From assembly GCF_000488255.1 (NCBI RefSeq), contig NZ_KI530759.1, positions 46,001 to 110,000 of the forward strand: a DNA stretch of 64,000 nucleotides, read 5' to 3'. Source of the stretch: Acinetobacter indicus CIP 110367. Lineage in GTDB: Bacteria; Pseudomonadota; Gammaproteobacteria; Pseudomonadales; Moraxellaceae. The position numbers and the translations under genes were made by a program. The notes under the pieces are model-generated. The model was not told the DNA's origin and searched no databases. It saw only the letters and a list, made by a program, of their open reading frames with translations. Positions 63,688 through 64,000 of the stretch are shown in pieces; the first letter of the stretch is position 1; each line of letters starts with the position of its first letter.

Positions 63688-64000
63688 ATACAACCCCAAA
63701 CAGTCGTTAATCCCTACAAGTAGGATTAAGACAATTAAATAAATCAATGATCTATTTAATCTACAGTTCGAAGTCTCGTGCACTTAAGCACCGTACAGCT
63801 TCAATCTAAATTCATATACCAAAACGCTTGATTCAGTTAATTTGCTAGTTCTCAATTCAATCTACGTTCATCAACCCGTCATAACAACGCGTTAACGTAT
63901 ATTGATTGAGTGAACAATTTATTTCAGACTCAATTTTGCCAATCTGTTAATGATTCACTGCATCCTCGTCGGACTGCAGTCAACTGTGATAAATCACAGA
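63688..64000 (-). other. 16S-23S spacer, partial
   Basis: The leader side of 23S, more than 300 bases up to the window edge. No tRNA is seen in this part. In Acinetobacter the tRNA-Ile and tRNA-Ala genes usually lie closer to 16S, which would be beyond the window. The sequence is A/T-rich with no gene. Confidence 0.75.

Noticed and set aside
63688..64000. Search for tRNA-Ile and tRNA-Ala in the spacer
   Set aside because: No cloverleaf or typical tRNA sequence is visible in this part; they are probably beyond the edge.

Overview
The window is a chromosomal segment of a gammaproteobacterium, almost certainly an Acinetobacter species. The evidence is the gene order and protein character: iscX-ndk-rlmN-pilW-rodZ-ispG-hisS-yfgM-bamB-der, ilvI-ilvH-ilvC, an archaic chaperone-usher cluster, an IS5-family element whose ends read GGCTTTGTTGCACAAA, and the rRNA sequence. 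This rests on recognising protein families, not on a database search. Most of the window is housekeeping DNA. The accessory parts are a fimbrial cluster, an insertion-sequence-damaged vgrG, and a very large Ig-like lipoprotein.

Layout. 1-2542 (minus): mazG, a ComEA-like protein and pcnB, which runs off the left edge. 2643-3419 (plus): a short-chain dehydrogenase. 3485-13105 (minus): a housekeeping series running iscX, ndk, rlmN, pilW, rodZ, ispG, hisS, yfgM, bamB, der, which links RNA modification, isoprenoid synthesis, histidyl-tRNA charging, cell shape, pilus assembly and outer-membrane assembly. 13200-15103 (minus): a glycosyltransferase and a PAP2 phosphatase. 15235-19276 (minus): a four-gene chaperone-usher pilus cluster (pilin, chaperone, usher, SCPU-like subunit) with a strong hairpin terminator after the pilin gene. 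19277-20419: an AT-rich intergenic region with inverted repeats, dispersed repeats and a duplicated ilvC tail. 20420-23756 (minus): ilvI, ilvH, ilvC.

24286-29276 (plus): a damaged small ORF, a DUF4124 protein, leuS, lptE and holA. 29389-34149 (plus): a MacA-MacB-TolC-type tripartite exporter with a Fur-box-like sequence upstream. 34161-35199: an IS5-family element that has cut off the 3' end of a minus-strand vgrG (type VI secretion spike). 37467-39963 (minus): fabI, a Bax inhibitor-1 family protein, orn. 40089-42428 (plus): rsgA, a rhodanese, grxC, secB. 42502-43776 (minus): coaBC. 43890-45567 (plus): radC and a bestrophin-like channel. 45616-46491 (minus): a PHP phosphatase. 46536-49877 (plus): yciB, a YciI-like protein, a coiled-coil membrane protein, mnmC. 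50064-50378 (minus): a rhodanese. 50470-51493 (plus): a YajQ-family protein and a DUF4442 protein. 51560-53328 (minus): a hydrolase, trxC and an acyl-CoA thioesterase.

53453-54300 (plus) is a tight three-gene unit: two tandem TIGR01244/DUF442 proteins, one cytoplasmic and one exported, and a 34-residue lipoprotein, joined by two 8-bp start/stop overlaps. 54358-58785 (minus) encodes an Ig-like-repeat lipoprotein of about 1475 residues, divergent from a dihydrolipoamide-dehydrogenase-like flavoprotein. The right end is an rRNA operon read leftwards: 5S, 23S and part of the 16S-23S spacer. The 16S gene lies outside the window.

No clearly new biological system stands out. The best candidates for a second look are the DUF442-DUF442-lipoprotein unit, the IS-truncated vgrG with no visible target duplication, the pilin attenuator, the ilvC tail duplication, and the Fur-like box ahead of the MacAB exporter. 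All functions are inferred from sequence alone.
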